A stretch of 64,000 bases of DNA from the NCBI RefSeq assembly GCF_030056705.1, contig NZ_JASHIC010000005.1:1-64000 (forward strand), given 5' to 3'. Within the stretch, counting starts at the first letter, position 1. Every line of letters begins with the position of its first letter. The translations under genes and the position numbers were made by a program. The notes beneath the pieces were generated by a model, which was not told where the DNA came from, made no database searches, and saw nothing but the letters and a program-made list of their open reading frames with translations. This DNA is from Flectobacillus longus. GTDB lineage: Bacteria; Bacteroidota; Bacteroidia; Cytophagales; Spirosomataceae. Below, piece after piece: positions 8,506 to 16,836 of this stretch.

Positions 8506-8559
8506 AATTTCAACTTATTTTGATAAAGAATACACAGCACTAAATTTGTTTGTTGATGA

Positions 8560-9987
8560 TTAGTAATTCAGGTAAATAGTTTTCAGTTCAGTGTATGCCT
8601 CAATGCCATAGTGACCTTTTTCTCGTCCAATACCACTTTGTTTGACTCCTCCAAAAGGGACATCATGATACGAGCGACTGATGTTGTTAATCCAAACAGA
8701 ACCAGCTTCTAATGACTCAGCTATTCTTAGGCCTGTTCCCACTTGTTCTGAAAAAACATACGCTGCCAATCCATATTCCGAATCATTGGCTAAAGCAATA
8801 GCTTCTTCATTGGTTTCGAAGGGCATAATACCTACTACAGGACCAAAGGTTTCTTCGGTCATAATCTTCATGGAGTGGTTAGTATCTGAGATAATTGTTG
8901 GTGGAAAATACCAACCTTTATCATATTCTTCTCCACGTAAGCGTTGTCCTCCTGTCAGCACTGTTGCTCCTTTTTCAAGGGCATCCAAAACTTGAGCCTC
9001 ACTATTTTGATAAATTTTTTGGTTGACTATTGGTCCCATATCAGCATTTGAATGAGGATTCCCTAGTTTCAACTTCTGCGCTAAGGCAACAGCTTGTGCT
9101 AAAAAGGCTTGGTACTTAGTTTTGTGAACATATACTCGGTTTACACGATAACAAAACTGCCCACTGTTGGCAAAAGCATGACGAACGATGGCAGTGACTG
9201 CTGTAGTTATATCGGCATCTTCACAAACGATTGCGGGTGATTGCCCCCCCAATTCTAAGGTTATTCGCTTGTTGTGCATCGCTGCCGTAGCCCCGATTCG
9301 TTTGCCTGTGCTAGTTCCTCCTGTGAAAGCAATTTTGGCAGTAATTGGATGTTCAATAAGAGCGTTTCCAATTTCATAACCCCAGCCTGTTAGCACATTA
9401 AAAACGCCAGGAGGATAGCCTGCCTCCATAAAAATTTCGGCTAAGATTAAAGTCGAAATAGGCGTATCTTCTGAAGGTTTGGCAACTACAGTGCATCCTG
9501 CCATTAAGGCAGCCCCTAATTTCATTACCAACAACGTAATGGGATAATTGAAGGGGGTAATGGCAACTACCACTCCAATAGCTTCACGAACGATTAAGGC
9601 TTTTTCACCCTCTAAATTATGCAGGGGAATTTCGCCTTTCATACGAAGTCCTTCTTCGGCATAAAAATCTAGTAAGTCTGCACTACGACTTATTTCAGTG
9701 AAACATCCCGCAAGTGGCCTGCCCAATTCGCTGGCTAGGCTATTGGCTAAACGCTCTGCATTTTGACGCATCAAGGTGGCAGCCTTGTGTTGCAACACAG
9801 CTCGTTGAGCCACTGGTGTTTTCTTCCAATTTTTAAATGCCAGATTAGCAACATGTAGCGCCTCATTTACGTCTTTAATATTACTGCAAGCAAAGGTTTC
9901 GATTACTTCTCCTGTGCAAGGATTGAAGACATCGGCATATTGTTCGGAACGAGGTTTTGTCCACATTCCATTGATAAAATTTTCCAT
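8560..9987 (-). CDS. NAD(P)-dependent aldehyde dehydrogenase
   Basis: A 475-residue aldehyde dehydrogenase superfamily enzyme of normal length. Catalytic Cys279 lies in NSGQFCYRVNR, the general base Glu245 in LELGGQSPAIV, and Asn147 in ITPFNYPI. The cofactor-binding GGTSTGKRIG is at 223-232. The GQFCYRVNR context is typical of the succinate-semialdehyde/lactaldehyde/vanillin-type branch. It starts two bases after the upstream HD gene ends, so the two are co-translated. In the pathway it would turn an aldehyde made from the P450 product into a carboxylic acid. Confidence 0.92.
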   Translation of the reverse strand: MENFINGMWTKPRSEQYADVFNPCTGEVIETFACSNIKDVNEALHVANLAFKNWKKTPVAQRAVLQHKAATLMRQNAERLANSLASELGRPLAGCFTEISRSADLLDFYAEEGLRMKGEIPLHNLEGEKALIVREAIGVVVAITPFNYPITLLVMKLGAALMAGCTVVAKPSEDTPISTLILAEIFMEAGYPPGVFNVLTGWGYEIGNALIEHPITAKIAFTGGTSTGKRIGATAAMHNKRITLELGGQSPAIVCEDADITTAVTAIVRHAFANSGQFCYRVNRVYVHKTKYQAFLAQAVALAQKLKLGNPHSNADMGPIVNQKIYQNSEAQVLDALEKGATVLTGGQRLRGEEYDKGWYFPPTIISDTNHSMKIMTEETFGPVVGIMPFETNEEAIALANDSEYGLAAYVFSEQVGTGLRIAESLEAGSVWINNISRSYHDVPFGGVKQSGIGREKGHYGIEAYTELKTIYLNY

Positions 9988-9989
9988 AT

Positions 9990-10577
9990 TTAAAGCACGT
10001 CACACAACAACGCTTTTCGTGTTTGGGCAAGGTCTGCTTTTGCCATTTCTATAGATTCAGGTAAGTGTAATTGAGGAATAATGTCTGTTTCTAGGCGATT
10101 ACAATAACGAGAAGGTGTTTGTTTAAACCAATCACAAGCAATACTTACACCTGTAACTGTAAAACGCCAAAGTTTATCGGCATCTCTAACAATTTCATCT
10201 TCCAATGATTTTGCAAAAGCACGAGTATCGTGTCCGTCTATAATTACGCCTACTTTTTCTATAAATTCAGTTGGGTAATTTAAGCTTGACAATACCTCTT
10301 TTGAAAGTCTAACCCCTTCTGATTCATGTAAATAACGAACGTCGCTCTGCATGAAATTTTCTGACTGAAAACCTTTTTTAAAAATATCATCTTCATCAAT
10401 CGAATACCAACCAATGTCATGCAAAATGATACCAGCGGCTGCTAAATCAGCATCGGCATCGGGGTATTTCTCAATGAGTCGCAAAGCATAATCAAATGAA
10501 AGTGGAATATGCACATCGTTCTTACGTACTCGCATATACTTTTCGGCTGCTTTGAAAATCTCTTGATAATTGGTCAT
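9990..10577 (-). CDS. HD-domain protein (predicted metal-dependent hydrolase), copy B
   Basis: A 195-residue relative of the HD protein at 7924-8505. It shows ILHDIGWYS, HESEGV, IIDGHDTRAFAKSLEDEIVRDADKLWRF and thus all expected His/Asp metal ligands. The two copies flank the aldehyde dehydrogenase, and their sequences have clearly diverged, so they may have different substrates or form a heteromer. It is preceded by a 212-base gap holding a hairpin and may start a second transcription unit of the cluster. Function is unproven; see the finding on the HD pair. Confidence 0.8.
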   Translation of the reverse strand: MTNYQEIFKAAEKYMRVRKNDVHIPLSFDYALRLIEKYPDADADLAAAGIILHDIGWYSIDEDDIFKKGFQSENFMQSDVRYLHESEGVRLSKEVLSSLNYPTEFIEKVGVIIDGHDTRAFAKSLEDEIVRDADKLWRFTVTGVSIACDWFKQTPSRYCNRLETDIIPQLHLPESIEMAKADLAQTRKALLCDVL

Positions 10578-10706
10578 TGTATTTGGCGATTATGTGCTTT
10601 GCTCGATGCGTACACGTGTTGATGGTTATGTTGTTGAATTTAAGCCTAATAGGCAAATTCAAAAGGTAATATGCTTTTGTTCCAGTTTGATGTTTTGGAT
10701 AGATAT

Positions 10707-10738
10707 AGACTAGCCAACTAGTAGAAGTTGACTAGTCT
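10707..10738. promoter_or_regulatory. Imperfect palindrome in the only large gap of the P450 cluster
   Basis: AGACTAGCCAACT at 10707-10719 and AGTTGACTAGTCT at 10726-10738 pair over 13 bases with one mismatch around a six-base spacer. It lies 52 bases after the stop of the large dikinase subunit and about 130 bases before the next ATG. No long U-tract follows on the minus strand, so it may be an operator, an attenuator, or another member of the ACTAG-rich hairpin repeats seen elsewhere. Confidence 0.5.
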
Positions 10739-10789
10739 TAAATAATCGACTCAAATTCCTGTAAATTATTATGGTATATTAGTTTTTGA

Positions 10790-12601
10790 CTAGGCAGTCT
10801 CTAAAATGACAACTTCGCCTGTTGAACCATCCACTTGGATTAAATCACCCGTTTTAATAGTGGTACTTGCAGAGCCTGTGCCTGTTACCGCAGGTAGACC
10901 ATACTCACGACATACAATAGCAGCATGCGACATCATACCTCCAATATCAGTAACTGTAGCTTTGATTTTGCCAAATACTGGTGCCCAGCTTGGAGCGGTT
11001 ACTCGGGTCACTAAAATTTCTCCTTGTTGCAACAATCCCAATTCTTCTGGGTTGTTGATTACTCGTGCAATACCCTCTACTTTTCCAGCAGAAGCAGCCA
11101 TACCTTTTAATTGATTGGTAGTTTCGCCACTACTTAACCAGCCTTGTACACTCTCAGTAGTGATACCCCAAAGCATAATAGTAAATGGCTCGGTAACTAC
11201 TGCTGGAGGCTCGTTGAAAGCTGGCTTAGGAGCTGCTGTCGATAAAGCATCAATGATTTTTTTACGACGCGCTACTTCATTTGGTAAGTAATCAGGGCCA
11301 ATGGAAGGTACGCCCATTGCCCAACCACGACCATAATCAAAAAGTAATTGATGAATTTCCTCACGACGGAAATAGAACATATCGTTAGGGTCAGCAAAGA
11401 AGCCTGCTTGTACAAATACATTAGCTAATTCACGCATTTTACGCCAGAATACACACATAGCCCAGTGTTCAATATAGAAATTATGGTTTTCTACATACGG
11501 GAATACTACACGCGCCAGACCTATTTTGCCATCAAAAGCTGCTTGAGCATCTTCGCTTGCAATAGAATCTCGGTATTCTTCGGTAATGCGTTCTCTTTCT
11601 GCCGCAATGACTTCTGTCGGACGGTCGATAGTTTCCCCTTTTTCCAATCGTATAACATAGTCTTGGATATAGCCAAAAGGAATTTCAAGATGTTCTATCC
11701 AATACTTATCTGTTGAATAAAAACCGTTTCCAGTAGTAAAATTAAACCATGGATATTTAGCTTTTTCCCAAGCTTCAAGCCATGTTTTTCCTGCTTCTGA
11801 TTCGGCTAGGATAGCTAAGGCTGCATCAACATTGTGTTTTGTAATGATGTTGTTGACCTGTAATTCAATGGCTAATTTGGACAAAATACGTAATTCCTCG
11901 TCAGGGCGAAATAGGTCTACTTCTACGCCTTGTACCATCTTGGCAATCGACAAATCAGGTATTCCAGGGAATGTTTCTTTACAAAAACCAAAGAAATCAA
12001 GGTAAGCAGCGTAACCCAAATTCAAGAACTCAAAATGATATTGCCATGTTTTGTAGCACAAATCAATCATTTTATCATAATTCTGAATCATAAAGTAGGT
12101 AGGGTCAAGTCCAACGCCATTTTTTACCCACTCCATATCAATTACTTCTGGAAGAGCTTCAAAAGTAACAGCTTCCATATCATCGATAACTGTTTTTACT
12201 TTTTTATGCCAATTTTCCAATAAGTCATTCCAATTCATGAAATAATGTCCTGCCCTTTCCATAAACTGAGGTACACGGTCGGCAATAAGCTCGGGAGCCA
12301 CTCCCACAGGACTCATATAACAATAACCATTATGAATCTTAAAATCAATACCATTTGCTGGCGGAATTAACCACTGACGAGTATTATATTGTCCCAAGCA
12401 TTTTACGGCAAATTCTACCGTGATAGCATCAAAAGGCTTAAATACCTGTGGCCAGTGTTGTGAATCACAAAAAAAGAATTTTGATTCTTCGGTGGATTTC
12501 AAGTTTTCTTGAAAAACCATGTAATATGGATACAACTCTTTCCATCCTTCTGCTCCTTCAGGAGCTTGGTGATCGTAAGGGCTAATGAATTTTTGAGACA
12601 T
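10790..12601 (-). CDS. Large subunit of a split PEP-synthase-like dikinase (phenylphosphate synthase protein 1-like)
   Basis: 603 residues from ATG 12601; the reading from 12610 begins with TTG. The C-terminal part is the swivelling phosphohistidine domain of PEP-utilising enzymes: GGMMSHAAIVCREYGLPAVTG carries the catalytic His at about residue 559, followed by GDLIQVDGSTGEVVIL. The long N-terminal 450 residues carry no PEP-binding barrel and probably bind the acceptor substrate; ENHNFYIEHWAM and FYFRREEI resemble segments of rifampicin-phosphotransferase-like proteins. Size and domain content match protein 1 (about 70 kDa) of Thauera phenylphosphate synthase. It lies 42 bases after its partner gene. 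The reaction expected is ATP + R-OH to R-O-phosphate, AMP and phosphate; the acceptor is unknown. Confidence 0.8.
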   Translation of the reverse strand: MSQKFISPYDHQAPEGAEGWKELYPYYMVFQENLKSTEESKFFFCDSQHWPQVFKPFDAITVEFAVKCLGQYNTRQWLIPPANGIDFKIHNGYCYMSPVGVAPELIADRVPQFMERAGHYFMNWNDLLENWHKKVKTVIDDMEAVTFEALPEVIDMEWVKNGVGLDPTYFMIQNYDKMIDLCYKTWQYHFEFLNLGYAAYLDFFGFCKETFPGIPDLSIAKMVQGVEVDLFRPDEELRILSKLAIELQVNNIITKHNVDAALAILAESEAGKTWLEAWEKAKYPWFNFTTGNGFYSTDKYWIEHLEIPFGYIQDYVIRLEKGETIDRPTEVIAAERERITEEYRDSIASEDAQAAFDGKIGLARVVFPYVENHNFYIEHWAMCVFWRKMRELANVFVQAGFFADPNDMFYFRREEIHQLLFDYGRGWAMGVPSIGPDYLPNEVARRKKIIDALSTAAPKPAFNEPPAVVTEPFTIMLWGITTESVQGWLSSGETTNQLKGMAASAGKVEGIARVINNPEELGLLQQGEILVTRVTAPSWAPVFGKIKATVTDIGGMMSHAAIVCREYGLPAVTGTGSASTTIKTGDLIQVDGSTGEVVILETA

Positions 12602-12643
12602 AATTTTCAAATGGTTTTATGATTATTGTTGTTTTTTGAATAA

Positions 12644-13714
12644 TTACTTTTTACTCGAAATTGGATTCATGAGTGTATTCAAAATACCCTCCATTCCCAT
12701 TTTAATTGCTCCTGTTTCGACTTTCTTCTGTGTCCAAACTGTTTCGGGACGACTTTGGAGGAGGGTAAAATTCTGTCCTTCTGGCAAATCAAAATCAATT
12801 GCCCATTCGATATCTTGCGGACATTTGTAGTGCTTTTCTATGATTTTTGCCATTCTACAAATTTCCTTTACTTCAGTTTCACTCAAACTTGGTTGGGAGG
12901 CTCTTGCTCCTTCTATTTCTTTAGTCACTACGCAGCGATTGGCACGGTCAGGTATGTGTTCGATATGCTTATGCTGAATGTCTGACTTTAATACCTGTAA
13001 CATAATTTTATCGACCATAAAATTATCGGGGGTTACTTCTCCCGAAACTACTGCTTCTCCTAAGCCCCATGAGGCATCAATGACAATTTTAGAACGGTCG
13101 CCATTGGTTGGGTTAAGAGTCATCGCAACGCCTGCAGTTCGTGCATTTACCATTTTTTGTATTACTACGCACATCAATACTTCGCTTTCGATAATCTCTT
13201 GATTTTTACGGTAGTTAATAGCTCTAGAAGTGTACAAACTTGCCCAACATTTACGTACGTTTTCGAGTACTTCGGCTTCGCCAACAACCCACAAATAAGT
13301 ATCTTGTTGTCCTGCAAAACTTGCATCAGGTAAATCTTCGGCTGTTGCAGATGAGCGTACCGCTACGGGTAAATCGTTATTCATGCCTGCCATTTCGCAC
13401 AACACCCGATATGAAGTTTTGATACTAGCTTCAACGTCATCAGGTAATGCTTTTTGTAGAATTATTTGACGAATTTCTTCAGAAGCTAAGTCTAACTCAG
13501 CTACGTTAGAACAATCAATATTATTTACTTTTTCAATGATGATGTCTGTGATTTTTCCAGATTCTAGAAAAGTAGCGTAAGCATTGGTTGTTACACAGAA
13601 TCCTTGTGGAACAGGTAAGTTTGCCGTTGTCATACTAGCTAAACTTGCTCCTTTACCACCCAATAAATGATAATCTTCGGGTAAGGCCTCTTTGAAAAAT
13701 AAGGTATATTTCAT
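12644..13714 (-). CDS. ATP-binding subunit of a split PEP-synthase-like dikinase (phenylphosphate synthase protein 2-like)
   Basis: 356 residues, about the length of the isolated N-terminal ATP-grasp domain of PEP synthase or pyruvate phosphate dikinase. It shows GGKGASLASM with PVPQGFCVTT at 17-44, VRSSATAEDLPDASFAGQQDTYL, CWASLYTSRAINYR, IDASWGLGEAVVSGEVTPDNF and the closing PQDIEWAID...LLQSRPETVW. All expected ATP-grasp landmarks are present and the protein stops right after them, so it is a natural single-domain subunit and not a truncation. The missing His domain is encoded by the next gene. It follows the P450 by 24 bases in the same operon. Confidence 0.88.
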   Translation of the reverse strand: MKYTLFFKEALPEDYHLLGGKGASLASMTTANLPVPQGFCVTTNAYATFLESGKITDIIIEKVNNIDCSNVAELDLASEEIRQIILQKALPDDVEASIKTSYRVLCEMAGMNNDLPVAVRSSATAEDLPDASFAGQQDTYLWVVGEAEVLENVRKCWASLYTSRAINYRKNQEIIESEVLMCVVIQKMVNARTAGVAMTLNPTNGDRSKIVIDASWGLGEAVVSGEVTPDNFMVDKIMLQVLKSDIQHKHIEHIPDRANRCVVTKEIEGARASQPSLSETEVKEICRMAKIIEKHYKCPQDIEWAIDFDLPEGQNFTLLQSRPETVWTQKKVETGAIKMGMEGILNTLMNPISSKK

Positions 13715-13738
13715 GTTTTACTTGTTGAGTTTGTTGCT

Positions 13739-14992
13739 TTATTTAACGGATTGATTTTGCCATTGTACATCTAATGCTACAGGAGCTCTGAAAGAGGTAT
13801 TATGAGCAAATTCAAATTTTTGATTAGGCTTTAGACGCAAATCAGGAATCCGCTTACTTAATTCTTCTAAAACTACTTTTGCTTCTAATTTAGCCAAAGG
13901 TGAGCCCAAACAGAAGTGAATTCCCGCTCCGAAAGATAAATGTTGATTGGCATTAGAACGCTCAATATCAAAGGATTCTCCTTCTGGAAATACAGCCTCA
14001 TCTCGGTTGCCAGATCCCATTACTAACAAAATATTGGAACCTTTAGGAATAGGTATTCCGCCAATTTCAGCATCTTCAACGGCTTTTCTTCGCCATGATA
14101 CAATAGATGGACTAAAACGTAAAATTTCATCTACTGCTCCAGGTATTAAACTTGGATTAGCACAAATTGCCTCCCAACTTTCACGGAAGGTCAGTAACTC
14201 TCTAATGCCATTTCCTAACAAAGAGGTGGTGGTTTCGTGCCCTGCAAATAAAGCACTGTAACACATAGCGGCGATTTCTCGGTCAGAAATTTCATATCCT
14301 TCCGTTTGATAACGAACCAAATCCCCTGGTAAGTCGTCCGTTGGATTGTCTTTTCTTAATGCGACTAAATGTTGGCAATAATTCCAATATTTAATCATAT
14401 TCTCAGCGTGTATTAGTTGGTCATCTTCGCTCAAATCACCCCACGTTAATAGCAGGCGGCTTTCTGCCCAGCTTTTTACTTGTTGTACCTCCTCTTTGGG
14501 TACTCCCAAAAGCATGAAAATGACAAATGCAGGCAAGTCATAGGCCAAATCTTTGATGATATTCGTTTCTCCTTTGTGAATAAAGCCCTCAATCATTTCG
14601 ATGGCTAACTCACGAATTCTTGGTTCTAGTTTTTTGAAACGACTCATACTAAACGCCATACTTACGATACGTCTAATACGAGTATGATCAGGGGGGATTC
14701 TTCCCGATAAACCCGAAAGTCCTACCATACCAGCGGTTTCCATTAGGGCTTTTGCTTTGGGGGAAATTTCTTTGAGAGGAGATTGTGCATTTTCAGAAGT
14801 AAAAACTTTCCAATTGGCAAAAACAGATTTCACATCTTCAAAACGTGTTACAACATAATAGCCTAATTCTTGGTTGAAGAAAACAGGTTTTTCTGCTCGT
14901 GCTTTTTGATAAAATGGAAAAGGATTACTAAGTTCAAAGGGTTTAAACTCTTCACTTATTTTATGATATGGGCAACCAACAGGAGGATTCAT
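13739..14992 (-). CDS. Soluble bacterial cytochrome P450 monooxygenase
   Basis: 417 residues from ATG 14992 (MNPPVGCPYH); the reading from 15043 starts with TTG. Conserved elements: oxygen-activating I-helix motif AGHETT at about 250-255, the K-helix EILR at 289-292, and the heme-binding FGAGIHFCLG with proximal Cys at about 361. There is no membrane anchor, so it is a cytosolic class I enzyme needing a ferredoxin and reductase, both supplied by the same cluster. It is the first gene after the regulator and probably the committing step. The CYP family and substrate cannot be fixed by eye. Confidence 0.95.
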   Translation of the reverse strand: MNPPVGCPYHKISEEFKPFELSNPFPFYQKARAEKPVFFNQELGYYVVTRFEDVKSVFANWKVFTSENAQSPLKEISPKAKALMETAGMVGLSGLSGRIPPDHTRIRRIVSMAFSMSRFKKLEPRIRELAIEMIEGFIHKGETNIIKDLAYDLPAFVIFMLLGVPKEEVQQVKSWAESRLLLTWGDLSEDDQLIHAENMIKYWNYCQHLVALRKDNPTDDLPGDLVRYQTEGYEISDREIAAMCYSALFAGHETTTSLLGNGIRELLTFRESWEAICANPSLIPGAVDEILRFSPSIVSWRRKAVEDAEIGGIPIPKGSNILLVMGSGNRDEAVFPEGESFDIERSNANQHLSFGAGIHFCLGSPLAKLEAKVVLEELSKRIPDLRLKPNQKFEFAHNTSFRAPVALDVQWQNQSVK

Positions 14993-15027
14993 TTCGAGTT
15001 TGTGTTTTGAGTTTTGTTTTGATAGAA

Positions 15028-15035
15028 CAAATCTA
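15028..15035 (-). promoter_or_regulatory. Candidate -7 box (TAGATTTG) of the P450 operon
   Basis: On the minus strand TAGATTTG matches the Bacteroidota TAnnTTTG promoter element and lies 36 bases upstream of the P450 ATG. A well-placed -33 TTG is not obvious, so it is only a candidate. It implies that the P450 operon is transcribed separately from the regulator gene. Confidence 0.4.
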
Positions 15036-15078
15036 AAACACAAACCTTTGGTTTTTCTTTGGTTTTTTTAGTAGTATT

Positions 15079-16557
15079 CTAATTTTTTTTAGAAATATTT
15101 ACATATAAATCTCGTATTTCTTGAGAAGGATACCCCATGTTAAATTTTCGAAGAGATTCTGTATAAATTTTAAATTGTCTATGAAGTGCATCAAAGCGTT
15201 TTGATTCTGCCAAGGCTAAGAGTTTTTCTTTTTGGGCAGCTTCCAAAGTTGGGTCTTCAGCCAAAACTTTATCACAATAATTGATAGCTTGTGATAATTG
15301 ACCTAATTGCCTATAAATATTTGCCAAACTGTACAGCAATTTATGGTACATTTCATGAAACCAAAAACGCTTGCTCCAACACCAATCATTATCGTTATTT
15401 TCAATATATTTTATGGGAATATCATTGAATAAGTCTCCACTGTAAAGTCGTTCGGCTGATTCGTAGCATATTTTCGCTTGTTCAAGATTGCCTTCATTGA
15501 TATGTTGATTGCCTTTAAAACATAGTTCTTGAAACATGGGCAAATCAATCCAGCTATCATAAGGAAGTCTTAGATAATAAACGGAACTCTGGTGAATAAT
15601 AAATGATGAATCTCGGACAGACTCGCCATTTCCATTTAAGACCATTCTTAAATACCGAATAGCATGGTATAGTCGATTGAGGGCCTGTTCGGTATTATCA
15701 GAATCCGACCATAGTAAGTCGGCTAATTCTTCGGCGGTAGCACCTTTTTCACCTCTAATGAGCAAAAAAGCAAAAATCGTTTTTAATTTTTTGGTAGCTC
15801 CTGCTTTGGTATTCCAATCAATCAATTCTCCATTTTCTCGATGAATACGAAGCTCTCCAAAACAGCGGATTTTCCAACGCCCTTCGTTGGCTTGCGCTAC
15901 CATAGAGTTGAAAATTTTTTCGATAGGGTAATTCTCTTTTTCGTTATTAGCTGTTTGGGGTTTAGGGGTAATATCTCTTCGTTGCGAATCAATATTTGAC
16001 AACCAGTAGTTAAATCGGGGTTTAAGCTGATTTTTCTTGATAATTTCAGAAGGTAAAAAATAGGGATTTTCTTTAATGCCGTCAGCAGTATAAATATTGG
16101 AATGAGAAAAAAGCCCAAGTAATAATTGTTCGTTTAACAGGATAGATTCGTTATAAACGCATACGATGGTTATGGTATTTGAAGCCAAATACTTTTGAAA
16201 TGCTTCGTGGAGTTCTCGCAAATATATATCGCCTGATGGAGAACGCACAGCCCAAGTCATCTCACAAAAAATAACTAGCGATTCGTGGCTAGTAAGAGCT
16301 ACATTTTGCTCAATAGCATCAATAACAGGTTGGGCTCGCACTACTTGCTCTCTCAAAAAGAAATCGGAGGATGAAAGCACTTCTCCTTGATTTTCAAGAT
16401 GATTTGTCGAAAATATATCTTTTACTTGTGCTACCGTATGTTCGTCTGCAATATAAATCCACTGCCGAAATCCATCCATGATGTTAATGACATCGCGCCA
16501 TAAGCTTGTTTTTTCAGTAAAAAATAATCCCAAAAATCGTTGTTGTCGTTGTTCCAT
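15079..16557 (-). CDS. Transcriptional regulator: MEDS sensor fused to winged-helix and BTAD domains
   Basis: 492 residues from ATG 16557 (the frame extends to a TTG at 16584). The first 170 residues look like a MEDS sensory domain, as in the dichloromethane-pathway regulator DcmR: VIFCEMTWAVR near residue 95-105, ITIVCVYNESIL, and FSHSNIYTADGIKENPYFLP. Residues about 235-330 form an OmpR/SARP-like winged helix (IRCFGELRIHRENGELIDW, GATAEELADLLW, LYHAIRYLRMVLNG). The remainder is a helical BTAD-like repeat domain. It is the first gene of the cluster and directly precedes the P450, so it most likely senses the substrate or a related ligand and activates the operon. Confidence 0.8.
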   Translation of the reverse strand: MEQRQQRFLGLFFTEKTSLWRDVINIMDGFRQWIYIADEHTVAQVKDIFSTNHLENQGEVLSSSDFFLREQVVRAQPVIDAIEQNVALTSHESLVIFCEMTWAVRSPSGDIYLRELHEAFQKYLASNTITIVCVYNESILLNEQLLLGLFSHSNIYTADGIKENPYFLPSEIIKKNQLKPRFNYWLSNIDSQRRDITPKPQTANNEKENYPIEKIFNSMVAQANEGRWKIRCFGELRIHRENGELIDWNTKAGATKKLKTIFAFLLIRGEKGATAEELADLLWSDSDNTEQALNRLYHAIRYLRMVLNGNGESVRDSSFIIHQSSVYYLRLPYDSWIDLPMFQELCFKGNQHINEGNLEQAKICYESAERLYSGDLFNDIPIKYIENNDNDWCWSKRFWFHEMYHKLLYSLANIYRQLGQLSQAINYCDKVLAEDPTLEAAQKEKLLALAESKRFDALHRQFKIYTESLRKFNMGYPSQEIRDLYVNISKKN

Positions 16558-16643
16558 GAAGTAAAAATCTAGCAAACGATACAATTAATACACTATGGTA
16601 AGGTACTCACTAACCAAAACATTGCCTAAATAAAATACAAAAC

Positions 16644-16680
16644 CACTGATAATGTTTGTATTTGTTATACTTTATTAGTG
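16644..16680. promoter_or_regulatory. Inverted repeat upstream of the MEDS-BTAD regulator
   Basis: CACTGATAA at 16644-16652 pairs with TTATTAGTG at 16672-16680 with one wobble position and a 19-base spacer. It lies about 87-123 bases upstream of the regulator ATG, in the 279-base gap that must hold its promoter. The arm spacing suits a dimeric operator; nothing else was recognised in this gap. Confidence 0.35.
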
Positions 16681-16836
16681 ATTTTTCGATAGGGTAAATG
16701 AAAACATCATTTTGTGCAGAACATATAAATATGGTTACAAACAAAACTACTAGGCACATGAACGAAAATTTATGCTGAAATTTTAGCTATTTTAATGAAA
16801 GCAGGAATAACAAATGAGACGTACTTTGATTATAAC

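Noticed and set aside
10790-13714. The two dikinase genes as a broken PEP synthase
   Set aside because: Each protein ends at a natural domain boundary, the C-terminal PEP barrel is replaced by a different order of domains, and no relic sequence lies between them.
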